A stretch of DNA of 16,116 bases. It comes from Campylobacteraceae bacterium (GTDB lineage Bacteria > Campylobacterota > Campylobacteria > Campylobacterales > Sulfurovaceae). A model generated the notes under the pieces. The model saw only the letters and a program-made list of their open reading frames with translations. It was not told where the DNA came from and ran no database searches. Positions 1-4,636 of the stretch are shown piece after piece. The stretch covers positions 1 through 16,116 of the forward strand of contig JALVVQ010000068.1 of NCBI GenBank assembly GCA_027023325.1. The letters are read 5' to 3'. The position numbers and the translations under genes were made by a program. Each line of letters opens with the position of its first letter. Position 1 is the stretch's first letter.

Positions 1-1
1 A

Positions 2-1168
2 TCAACAGTAATTTTCGCAGGCGGTGACATCGCTCCTGTAGAGCCAGCAGCAGCGGCTCCAGCAGCAGATTGTTCAGATTTTTATGGTTCAGTAGGCGCT
101 TACTACAGAACTCAGGCAACTGATACAGACGGTCTGTTTAGCACAAGTGGAGAAGACACAAACCTCTATACTAAATTTAGCGTAACAGCTGTTCTTGGTG
201 TAGAAAAAACCCTGTTTAATGGTATCGGTTTCGGTGCTGAAGTAGCAGGTTGGTCCTCACTAGGATGGGATGATGTAGCTAGTCGTGCTCCTTCAAGAGA
301 AGGTGGAGAGCTTTCTATGTTGTTTGCAACTGCTAGTTTTGGAAACACAGCTGTTAAAGTAGGTAGATTTGCTCTTCCAGCATCTCTTTCTCCATTTGCA
401 TGGTCAGACAGAACTGCTGGTGTACTTGATGTCACTTTCGAAGGTGCACTTGTAGCCAATACGGATTTTGCTGATACTACTGTCTATGGTGTTTATGTTA
501 AAAATACATTTGACTCACCTGCAGGCGTAGGCACAAGAACAGCAATCGGTGCTGACGAAACTGGTCTTTTTGCACTGGGTTTTGTTAATAAATCAATTGC
601 CAACACAACTATCACAGCTGTTGGATACTATGTACCTGACTTTGAAGTACTTGATGAAGATCTTATTGCTGGATTTGTAACTGCTAACACTAAGCTTGGT
701 GACTATAAGCTTGACCTCCAGGCTGCATATGTAGACATAGATGAGGCTGCTGATCTTGATGCTACCTTTGCTATCGGTGCCAAAATCTCTGGTGATTATG
801 GTATGTTTGATGCCTCACTGGCTGCTTCATATATCAATGAAGGTGTAGCGCCTCTAGCAGTAGCAGGTGGTTATTGGCTCTATACTGCCAACGAAGTTGA
901 CAATGTTCTTGTAGCTGGTAGTGCAACAAGTGCTGTACTCGCCAAAGTAGGCGTAAAAGTTGGTCCAGGTAAACTCTGGGGTAGCGTAGGATACTGGGCA
1001 GCTGATGATGCCGCTAACACAGATGCACTCGGTGCAAGAATTGGTTACAACTTTAAAGTAGCTGGTGTTGCAACAACTATCAACTACAGATACCTCAATA
1101 CACAGGATGATGATGGTCGTGACGACGAAGTACATCAAGTTAGAATCGAAGCTTCATACAAGTTCTAG
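2..1168 (+). CDS. Outer-membrane porin, 5' end outside the window
   Basis: The frame is open from the window edge to TAG at 1166-1168, giving 388 residues. The first in-frame ATG inside the window, at 317, is internal, because the reading frame and porin-like composition continue upstream of it. The visible start (STVIFAGGDIAP, then an Ala/Pro-rich stretch and DFYGSVGAYY) looks like the end of a signal peptide and the mature N-terminus, so probably only some 15-20 codons are missing. The rest alternates short hydrophobic and polar strands rich in Gly, Ala, Tyr and Asp, and ends in EASYKF. A terminal aromatic residue is the usual C-terminal signal for the BAM outer-membrane assembly machinery. 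It resembles the abundant porins of Campylobacterota, which form diffusion channels; substrate preference cannot be read. A terminator follows 30 bp downstream, so it is the last or only gene of its unit. The porin class is fairly sure, the exact family less so. Confidence 0.82.
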   Translation, partial: STVIFAGGDIAPVEPAAAAPAADCSDFYGSVGAYYRTQATDTDGLFSTSGEDTNLYTKFSVTAVLGVEKTLFNGIGFGAEVAGWSSLGWDDVASRAPSREGGELSMLFATASFGNTAVKVGRFALPASLSPFAWSDRTAGVLDVTFEGALVANTDFADTTVYGVYVKNTFDSPAGVGTRTAIGADETGLFALGFVNKSIANTTITAVGYYVPDFEVLDEDLIAGFVTANTKLGDYKLDLQAAYVDIDEAADLDATFAIGAKISGDYGMFDASLAASYINEGVAPLAVAGGYWLYTANEVDNVLVAGSATSAVLAKVGVKVGPGKLWGSVGYWAADDAANTDALGARIGYNFKVAGVATTINYRYLNTQDDDGRDDEVHQVRIEASYKF

Positions 1169-1197
1169 GATTTACTCCTAACTTTTAAGCTTCCTAG

Positions 1198-1238
1198 GGT
1201 TCAGGCTTCTGCCTGGCTCTAACCTCTCTTTTTATTTT
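1198..1238 (+). terminator. Intrinsic terminator of the porin gene
   Basis: GGTTCAGGC (1198-1206) pairs with GCCTGGCTC (1211-1219) around a TTCT loop, with one mismatch and two G-T pairs. A T-rich tract (TCTCTTTTTATTTT) follows to 1238. It lies 30 bp after the porin stop codon. Confidence 0.65.
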
Positions 1239-1310
1239 CCCTTTTACTTTTTTTATCACAAAACAAAACCCATACCTATCAATAGAATCTCTTAATTCTA
1301 ATTTCCCTCA

Positions 1311-1370
1311 ACGTTTGGCACAGCCAAACCTACAGATACCACACCGAAATTTCTAATTTCTAATTTCTAA
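1311..1370. repeat. Island repeat A: GTTTGGC hairpin, conserved tail and heptamers
   Basis: GTTTGGC (1313-1319) pairs perfectly with GCCAAAC (1323-1329) over a 3-base loop. The tail CTACAGATACCACACC and then CTAATTT heptamers (1353-1359, 1360-1366) follow. The same arrangement recurs at 2854-2904 with the same stem, a different loop (gcg for aca) and a near-identical tail. Read on the minus strand the unit begins TGTAGG, the tag shared with the other hairpins of the window. No gene is visible in the 392 bp between the porin gene and 1561; apart from the terminator, this DNA consists of these repeat units and AT-rich filler. Confidence 0.75.
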
Positions 1371-1417
1371 AATTTAGGGTCAGGTAACAAAACACAAATA
1401 GCCAAAGTTCCTAACTC

Positions 1418-1454
1418 CTAATTCATGCCGGTGCGATAGCAATCGCCCCCTACG
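1418..1454. repeat. Island repeat B: CTAATTCATG plus GCGAT/ATCGC hairpin
   Basis: CTAATTCATG is followed by GCGAT (1433-1437), loop AGCA and ATCGC (1442-1446), then CCCCTACG. The stem extends across one mismatch to GG/CC. It is almost identical over about 37 bp to 2305-2341 and partly repeated at 1492-1510. Its right end, ATCGCCCCCTACG, is the exact reverse complement of 2818-2830. Confidence 0.8.
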
Positions 1455-1491
1455 CAAAAACAGCATATCCTCAATTTTTAATTTTTAATTT

Positions 1492-1510
1492 CTAATTCAT
1501 GTTGGTGCGA
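1492..1510. repeat. Truncated copy of island repeat B
   Basis: CTAATTCATGTTGGTGCGA matches the left half of the copy at 2305-2341, then jumps straight to TTATGGTATAAT. The right half of the hairpin and the ACGAAATTG block present before modules 2 and 3 are missing, as if lost by one internal deletion. Confidence 0.65.
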
Positions 1511-1513
1511 TTA

Positions 1514-1522
1514 TGGTATAAT
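1514..1522 (+). promoter_or_regulatory. Extended -10 promoter of module 1
   Basis: TGGTATAAT: TATAAT at 1517-1522 with the TG of an extended -10 at 1514-1515. No good -35 is visible, which is common for extended -10 promoters and for Campylobacterota. The start codon of the 101-aa gene is 38 bp downstream. The same box stands before the other three modules. Confidence 0.75.
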
Positions 1523-1560
1523 AAATTAAATGCTTTGTTAAATCAAAAAAGGAGACAGCC

Positions 1561-1866
1561 ATGAAACTAGCCTTAGATCTCGGAACGATTAGCATCAATG
1601 ATCAAGAGGTCGCTATGTTTATCCAAAATAAAAATATAGATGAGATAAAAGCACTTTTTGTGAACTTCTTGAAAAAACAAACCACTACACAACAAGCTAG
1701 CGACAACCTAGATAAGCGATTAAAGAATCTAAAAGTAATCCATCCTGAAAAAAGCAGGCGAGTTGGAGAGGCTTTGGGCTCGCTCAATAAAAAATTAGAA
1801 CCATTAAAGAATATCAACATTGAGGCTGAGAAAGAGAGATATGCAAAAGAGAAATTTGCATTATGA
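1561..1866 (+). CDS. Small protein, putative antitoxin partner of the PIN protein
   Basis: I do not recognise a family for this 101-residue protein. The first 30 residues look beta/turn-like (LDLGTISINDQEVAMFIQNK). The rest is charged and probably helical, rich in Lys, Glu and Asn, and could form a coiled coil (about residues 45-100). The start is well set: AAAAAAGGAG ends 6 bases before the ATG, and an extended -10 lies 38 bp upstream. Its stop overlaps the start of the PIN gene by 4 bases (ATGA, 1863-1866), so the two are translationally coupled, as is usual for type II toxin-antitoxin pairs. The antitoxin role is inferred only from position, size and coupling; no classical DNA-binding fold (AbrB, RHH, Phd) is obvious. 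Confidence 0.7.
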   Translation: MKLALDLGTISINDQEVAMFIQNKNIDEIKALFVNFLKKQTTTQQASDNLDKRLKNLKVIHPEKSRRVGEALGSLNKKLEPLKNINIEAEKERYAKEKFAL

Positions 1867-2288
1867 GCCTAAGAATATACATCGATACCAATATCTATCT
1901 AAACGCCATACTGAACCGAGATCAGGGGATTTCAAAAGAGATTTTTAGCTTTTTGGCGGGTGCTGATGTGGCACTTTATCTCAATGACATATCAGTCATC
2001 AATATCCATTATATCATCAAAAAATCATTCGATAGAGAGGGTATAGTAGAGGAATTGAAAACCATACAAAAAGAGAACAGTCTCGTATCAGTCGATGAAG
2101 AGATTATTGAAAATGCTTTGGATAGTGGGTTCAAAGACTTTGAAGATGCAGTTCAGTATTTTTGTGCAAAAAAAATAGATGCTGAGTTAATTATTACTGA
2201 TAATACCAGAGATTTTGAACTCTCCGAAATTCGCATTATCTCTGCTAAAGATTTTCACAAAAAATATATTAAACCAAATTTTAGGTAA
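1863..2288 (+). CDS. PIN-domain protein, probable ribonuclease toxin
   Basis: A 141-aa single-domain protein of the size of VapC-like toxins, which are Mg-dependent RNases. PIN motifs are visible: YIDTNIYLN near the N-terminus (D8, N10), FKDFEDAVQ (D92, E94, D95) and IITDNTRDF (D113, N114, D117). At the position where many PIN proteins carry a second acidic residue it has NDISVINIHYIIKK. An Asn in such a TxxNIYY-like motif is what I recall from the PIN subfamily common in cyanobacteria and Bacteroidetes. The gene overlaps its upstream partner by 4 bases and has no promoter of its own. A repeat unit begins 17 bp after the stop. The PIN fold is clear; the RNA target is unknown and toxicity is inferred. 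Confidence 0.87.
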   Translation: MSLRIYIDTNIYLNAILNRDQGISKEIFSFLAGADVALYLNDISVINIHYIIKKSFDREGIVEELKTIQKENSLVSVDEEIIENALDSGFKDFEDAVQYFCAKKIDAELIITDNTRDFELSEIRIISAKDFHKKYIKPNFR

Positions 2289-2304
2289 CAATTTCCACAA
2301 ATTC

Positions 2305-2341
2305 CTAATTCATGTTGGTGCGATAGCAATCGCCCCCTACA
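2305..2341. repeat. Island repeat B, complete copy before module 2
   Basis: CTAATTCATGTTGGTGCGAT, loop, ATCGCCCCCTAC: the stem is GCGAT (2320-2324) with ATCGC (2329-2333) around AGCA. It differs from 1418-1454 at only a few positions and runs directly into the promoter block ACGAAATTG at 2341-2349. Confidence 0.8.
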
Positions 2342-2355
2342 CGAAATTGTAATTA

Positions 2356-2364
2356 TGATATAAT
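2356..2364 (+). promoter_or_regulatory. Extended -10 promoter of module 2
   Basis: TGATATAAT, with TATAAT at 2359-2364. It is preceded by the conserved ACGAAATTG block (2341-2349), which is also found before modules 3 and 4. The ATG at 2370 begins only 5 bases after the box, so the transcript may be leaderless. Confidence 0.7.
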
Positions 2365-2369
2365 AGCAT

Positions 2370-2615
2370 ATGGAATACAAATTGAGTCAGCATGCCCTGA
2401 GTGTCACAAAAGCAAGGGCCATTAGGGAAAGTTGGACTAGAGACACCATAGACAATCCTGCATTGAAGCTGATTAAGGCACCCAATGAAGTTGCTCTGTT
2501 TTCAACCATAGAAGAGAACGACAACAGATGTCTAAAGGTAGTCATAAACCCTATCTCAATGATAATCATTACTGCATATTTTGATAGAAATGTGAGAAAG
2601 AGAGGATGCAAATGA
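2370..2615 (+). CDS. DUF4258-type small protein, putative toxin
   Basis: An 81-residue protein that fits the DUF4258 pattern: an N-terminal helix carrying SQHAL, then a segment with hydrophobic strands (EVALFSTIEEN; CLKVVINPISMIIITAYFD) and a short basic tail (RNVRKRGCK). DUF4258 proteins are often paired with small antitoxin-like genes and are predicted to be RelE-related toxins; that is family knowledge, not proof. The ATG lies 5 bases after a TATAAT box and no Shine-Dalgarno sequence precedes it. Either translation is leaderless or the true start is the in-frame TTG at 2382, which also lacks a clear ribosome site. Its stop overlaps the next gene in ATGA at 2612-2615. Confidence 0.72.
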   Translation: MEYKLSQHALSVTKARAIRESWTRDTIDNPALKLIKAPNEVALFSTIEENDNRCLKVVINPISMIIITAYFDRNVRKRGCK

Positions 2616-2809
2616 AAATTATATATGACAACGAAACTGACAGTATCTATGTGAAATTTCTAGATGACAAGATCGTAGAAAGCGAAGAGAAAAATAGCGG
2701 CACAATAGTGGACTACAACGAAAAAGGTGAGATCGTAGCCGTAGAGGTACTCAATGTAAAAACAAACCCTTATGAGATAGACATCCCTACCGTCCTCCAA
2801 AGTGCGTAA
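2612..2809 (+). CDS. DUF2283 family small protein, putative antitoxin
   Basis: 65 residues with the compact beta-rich DUF2283 pattern: MKIIYDNETDSIYVKFLDD, then GTIVDYNEKGEIVAVEVL. DUF2283 genes commonly sit beside DUF4258 genes, and the pair is a predicted toxin-antitoxin system. I prefer the ATG at 2612 over the one at 2606. AGAGG (2601-2605) is 6 bases before 2612 but directly abuts 2606, and 2612 makes the standard 4-base ATGA overlap with the upstream gene. The order here is putative toxin first. The gene ends just before an inverted repeat fragment at 2818. Confidence 0.85.
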   Translation: MKIIYDNETDSIYVKFLDDKIVESEEKNSGTIVDYNEKGEIVAVEVLNVKTNPYEIDIPTVLQSA

Positions 2810-2817
2810 TACCCGTC

Positions 2818-2834
2818 CGTAGGGGGCGATGCCC
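2818..2834. repeat. Inverted, shortened hairpin fragment CGTAGGGGGCGAT
   Basis: CGTAGGGGGCGAT (2818-2830) is the exact reverse complement of 1442-1454. It continues as GCCC, leaving a small GGGC-GAT-GCCC hairpin instead of the full stem. It lies 8 bp after the DUF2283 stop and begins with the family tag CGTAGG on the plus strand. Confidence 0.65.
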
Positions 2835-2853
2835 AATTCCTAATTTCCTCTAA

Positions 2854-2904
2854 GCGTTTGGCGCGGCCAAACCTACGGATATCACACCAAAATTCCTAAT
2901 TCCC
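2854..2904. repeat. Island repeat A, second copy, before module 3
   Basis: GTTTGGC (2856-2862), loop gcg and GCCAAAC (2866-2872) form a perfect 7-bp stem. The tail CTACGGATATCACACC and CTAATTCC follow. The stem is identical to that at 1313-1329. Stem and tail together match that copy over about 50 bp with few changes. Confidence 0.8.
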
Positions 2905-2929
2905 ACGCCCCCTCACGAAATTGTATTTA

Positions 2930-2938
2930 TGGTATAAT
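2930..2938 (+). promoter_or_regulatory. Extended -10 promoter of module 3
   Basis: TGGTATAAT with TATAAT at 2933-2938, preceded by ACGAAATTG (2915-2923) as before module 2. The first start codon is 46 bp downstream with AAGGTG as ribosome site, so this transcript has a normal leader. Confidence 0.75.
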
Positions 2939-2984
2939 ATTTTATTTCAAGAATATATAACTTAGTCTATGCAAAAGGTGTCCC

Positions 2985-3182
2985 ATGAAAAAAAGATTTA
3001 TCACTTTGAAAAAAATATCACTCCATGATGACAATCACCATAGCTTTATTTTTGGATTGACAGGAGATGCACTGCTGAAGATGATGACATCTATGACCGC
3101 ACAACGCTATTTTGAAATACACGGCACCTATCCGCCACGACTGGATAGGACAAAAATGACCCTAGGACGCAGGAAAGTATAA
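2985..3182 (+). CDS. Small unknown protein paired with a nucleotidyltransferase
   Basis: A 65-aa basic protein that I cannot assign to a named family. It contains KKRFITLKKISLHDDNHH, a central LTGDALLKMMTSMTAQRYFEI helix and a C-terminal PRLDRTKMTLGRRKV tail. From memory, short proteins of this size with an Arg-rich end are often encoded just upstream of nucleotidyltransferases of the type that follows here; that is weak evidence. AAGGTG (2975-2980) is placed 4 bases before the ATG, and an extended -10 lies 46 bp upstream. Only 4 bases separate it from the next gene, so the two form an operon. It could be the toxin or antitoxin partner, or a targeting subunit. Confidence 0.65.
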   Translation: MKKRFITLKKISLHDDNHHSFIFGLTGDALLKMMTSMTAQRYFEIHGTYPPRLDRTKMTLGRRKV

Positions 3183-3186
3183 GTAC

Positions 3187-3645
3187 ATGGATTACTTCAA
3201 AGACTACAGAGACATGCTGCAGCTGTTCAATAAATACAAAGTGAGATATCTTGTGGTCGGCGCCTATGCAATGGGGAACTATGGTTACAGCAGACATACA
3301 CTGGATATAGACCTGTGGATTGAAAAATCTGTAGAAAATGCACTAAATATCCAAAAAGCCTTTGAAGATTTTCCCGTTCCTTATGAAATCACAGTAGGTG
3401 AACTAAATACCGAAAACCTTGTGTTGCAGATCGGTATAGATCCCATGAGGATTGATATATTGACAGATATTGATGGTGTTGATTTTGAAAAGGCATGGAA
3501 CAACAGAACAAACAATAGCCTGTTTGGTGAAGAGATTCATTTCATAAGCATTCACGATCTCATCAAAAATAAAAGTGCCACCAATAGAACCAAAGATAAA
3601 TATGATGTACTAGAATTGAAAAAGATTCTTGCCTCGAAACACTAA
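3187..3645 (+). CDS. Polymerase-beta-type nucleotidyltransferase, TA-like module
   Basis: A 152-aa single-domain protein. The nucleotidyltransferase signature is VGAYAMGNYGYSRHTLDIDLW: a GxxA helix, R36 and T38, then D40-x-D42 as metal ligands. A third acidic residue, D90, lies in MRIDIL. The C-terminal ISIHDLIKNKSATNR and KDKYDVLELK are typical of AbiEii-like and DUF6036-like enzymes, in which a Lys after HDL-I recurs. Such enzymes transfer nucleotides to RNA or protein and occur in toxin-antitoxin and phage-defence pairs; whether this one is toxin or antitoxin cannot be told. It follows the 65-aa gene after 4 bases. It is longer than, and clearly distinct from, the MNT protein of the next module. 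Confidence 0.85.
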   Translation: MDYFKDYRDMLQLFNKYKVRYLVVGAYAMGNYGYSRHTLDIDLWIEKSVENALNIQKAFEDFPVPYEITVGELNTENLVLQIGIDPMRIDILTDIDGVDFEKAWNNRTNNSLFGEEIHFISIHDLIKNKSATNRTKDKYDVLELKKILASKH

Positions 3646-3660
3646 TCCTAAATACAGTAC

Positions 3661-3673
3661 AAAGAGAGATAAC
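3661..3673 (+). repeat. Left copy of a 13-bp direct repeat around module 4
   Basis: AAAGAGAGATAAC at 3661-3673 is followed by aATG. The same 13 bases at 4623-4635, followed by cATG, form the ribosome-binding region of rimO. Both copies are preceded by AAATAC a few bases upstream. The two copies enclose the whole MNT/HEPN module. Confidence 0.6.
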
Positions 3674-3674
3674 A

Positions 3675-3791
3675 ATGTCATCATTAGGGGTCAGTGTTGG
3701 ATCTTCCTTAAAATATGCTATGGACCTTTCAGATCAATGGTGTTGCAAGGGTGCAACACCTTACGGAAATCCCCCCACCGAAAATTTCTAA
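3675..3791 (+). pseudogene. 38-codon open frame, possible truncated gene start
   Basis: An ATG at 3675 follows a ribosome-site sequence identical to that of rimO and opens a 38-codon frame (MSSLGVSVGSSLKYAMDLS and on) ending in TAA at 3789-3791. From about codon 22 the frame is encoded by the hairpin repeat at 3739-3760 and its tail. The simplest reading is that a repeat replaced the rest of a former gene. The frame could equally be chance, and the first 22 residues match nothing I know. The TTAGGGGTCAG stretch near 3684-3694 is reminiscent of sequences seen near IS200-like/RAYT elements, which I hold only loosely. Confidence 0.25.
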
Positions 3792-3829
3792 TTTCTAATT
3801 CCTAATTCCTAATTCCTAATTCCTAATTT
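3739..3829. repeat. Island repeat C: GGTGTTGCA hairpin and six CTAATTY heptamers
   Basis: GGTGTTGCA (3739-3747), loop AGGG and TGCAACACC (3752-3760) form a perfect 9-bp stem. The tail TTACGGAAATCCCCCCACCG resembles the tail of repeat A. Six tandem heptamers CTAATTT/CTAATTC follow at 3788-3829. The stem sequence is wholly different from repeats A and B, while position, tail and heptamers are shared. The 226 bp between 3645 and 3872 hold nothing else except the 38-codon frame and the promoter. Confidence 0.8.
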
Positions 3830-3857
3830 TCACCTCCACTGTACGAAATTACGGTTA

Positions 3858-3866
3858 TGGTATAAT
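3858..3866 (+). promoter_or_regulatory. Extended -10 promoter of module 4
   Basis: TGGTATAAT with TATAAT at 3861-3866. It is preceded by TACGAAATTACGG, the variant form of the block seen before modules 2 and 3. As in module 2, an ATG (3872) begins 5 bases after the box. Confidence 0.75.
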
Positions 3867-3919
3867 AATGCATGACTATCTGTGTTTACTCGCATAATTC
3901 TCGGAACAAGGAGCAAGAT

Positions 3920-4228
3920 TTGAATAGAGATACGATACTAGCACACCTGAGAAGACTTAAACCTCACTATGAAAAAGAGGGATTTGTCATAGAAGGGCTC
4001 TTTGGCTCCTATGCCAGAAACGAAGCAAACGAAAATAGCGATATAGATATTTTGATACATACAGAAGGGTCATTTGCACAAAGATACGGTCTTATGTCCA
4101 TCTCCAGACTAAACAAGATACAAGAAGAGATAAGCACAGTGCTTCAAGTTCCTGTTGATCTCGCTTCATCTAGCGGTATGGGCAAGACCGCACAAAAATT
4201 TATCATCGGCAAAACGATTTATATATAA
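3920..4228 (+). CDS. mntA: MNT nucleotidyltransferase, antitoxin of a HepT/MntA pair
   Basis: A minimal nucleotidyltransferase with GSYARNEANENSDIDILI (GSYAR at residues 29-33, D41 and D43 as metal ligands) and a third Asp in VPVDLA (D80). MntA proteins detoxify their HEPN partner by adding AMP groups to a tyrosine next to the catalytic motif. I chose the TTG at 3920: AAGGAG (3908-3913) is 6 bases upstream, and the product MNRDTILAHLRRLKPHYEKE begins like other MNT proteins, giving 102 aa. The frame also continues up to an ATG at 3872, which has no ribosome site but sits 5 bases after the -10 box and could give a leaderless 118-aa form. The HEPN gene follows after 2 bases. Confidence 0.85.
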   Translation: MNRDTILAHLRRLKPHYEKEGFVIEGLFGSYARNEANENSDIDILIHTEGSFAQRYGLMSISRLNKIQEEISTVLQVPVDLASSSGMGKTAQKFIIGKTIYI

Positions 4229-4230
4229 AT

Positions 4231-4605
4231 ATGTCCACACAAACTATCAGCAAAATATACTCTATACTGGAAAAAATAGAGTACATAGAACAAAATATTG
4301 AAAGTTGTGGCAGTGTCCATGGTGCCCTCTCTGACGAGATTACCACTAGACCTGCCATACTCATGCTACTGACAGGCATCGCAGAACAATTTATCAGACT
4401 GAAACAAGAACAAGATACTAGATTATTGTCTTTTTTCACAGAAGAAGAACTTAAAGGAATGCAAGATATAAGAAACTTTATCGCACATGATTATGATGGT
4501 GTTGAGCTCTCGATTATAGAGTGGCTACTACACAATGCCATGCCAAAATTAAAAACGAAATGCCAAACAGCCATAAGTTTCCACGAAGAAGCATGTCCAA
4601 AATAG
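4231..4605 (+). CDS. hepT: HEPN ribonuclease toxin of the HepT/MntA pair
   Basis: A 124-aa all-helical protein ending its core with QDIRNFIAHDYDGVE. This is the HEPN catalytic RX4H motif (R81, H86) followed by D87 and Y88. The complete RX4HXY signature marks HepT toxins, whose Tyr is the residue AMPylated by MntA. HepT toxins form dimers that cleave RNA. The gene starts 2 bases after mntA, in the antitoxin-first order. The polar tail (QTAISFHEEACPK) runs to within 31 bp of rimO. No terminator is seen after it, so transcription of this module may continue into rimO. Confidence 0.92.
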   Translation: MSTQTISKIYSILEKIEYIEQNIESCGSVHGALSDEITTRPAILMLLTGIAEQFIRLKQEQDTRLLSFFTEEELKGMQDIRNFIAHDYDGVELSIIEWLLHNAMPKLKTKCQTAISFHEEACPK

Positions 4606-4622
4606 TCATGCCGAAAATACCA

Positions 4623-4635
4623 AAAGAGAGATAAC
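4623..4635 (+). repeat. Right copy of the 13-bp direct repeat; rimO ribosome site
   Basis: AAAGAGAGATAAC repeats 3661-3673 exactly and supplies the purine-rich ribosome site of rimO (AAGAGAG ends 6 bases before the ATG). A tiny frame, ATG at 4608 to TAA at 4632-4634 (MPKIPKER), ends inside it, and the segment from 4593 carries two further near-copies of the rimO start (ATGTCCAAAA, ATGCCGAAAA). Confidence 0.55.
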
Positions 4636-4636
4636 C

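Noticed and set aside
317..1168. ATG at 317 as the real porin start
   Set aside because: The same frame is open back to position 2 with porin-like sequence and a plausible mature N-terminus, so this Met is internal.
3788..3829. CRISPR-like array
   Set aside because: The CTAATTY units are 7 bases long and directly adjacent, with no spacers and no cas genes; they are simple tandem repeats.
1304..3871. Integron attC sites between the cassettes
   Set aside because: The GTTTGGC/GCCAAAC arms each miss the attC consensus GTTRRRY/RYYYAAC at the fourth base. There is no second pair of arms, and no integron integrase is in the window. The repeats also share promoter and heptamer parts that attC sites lack.
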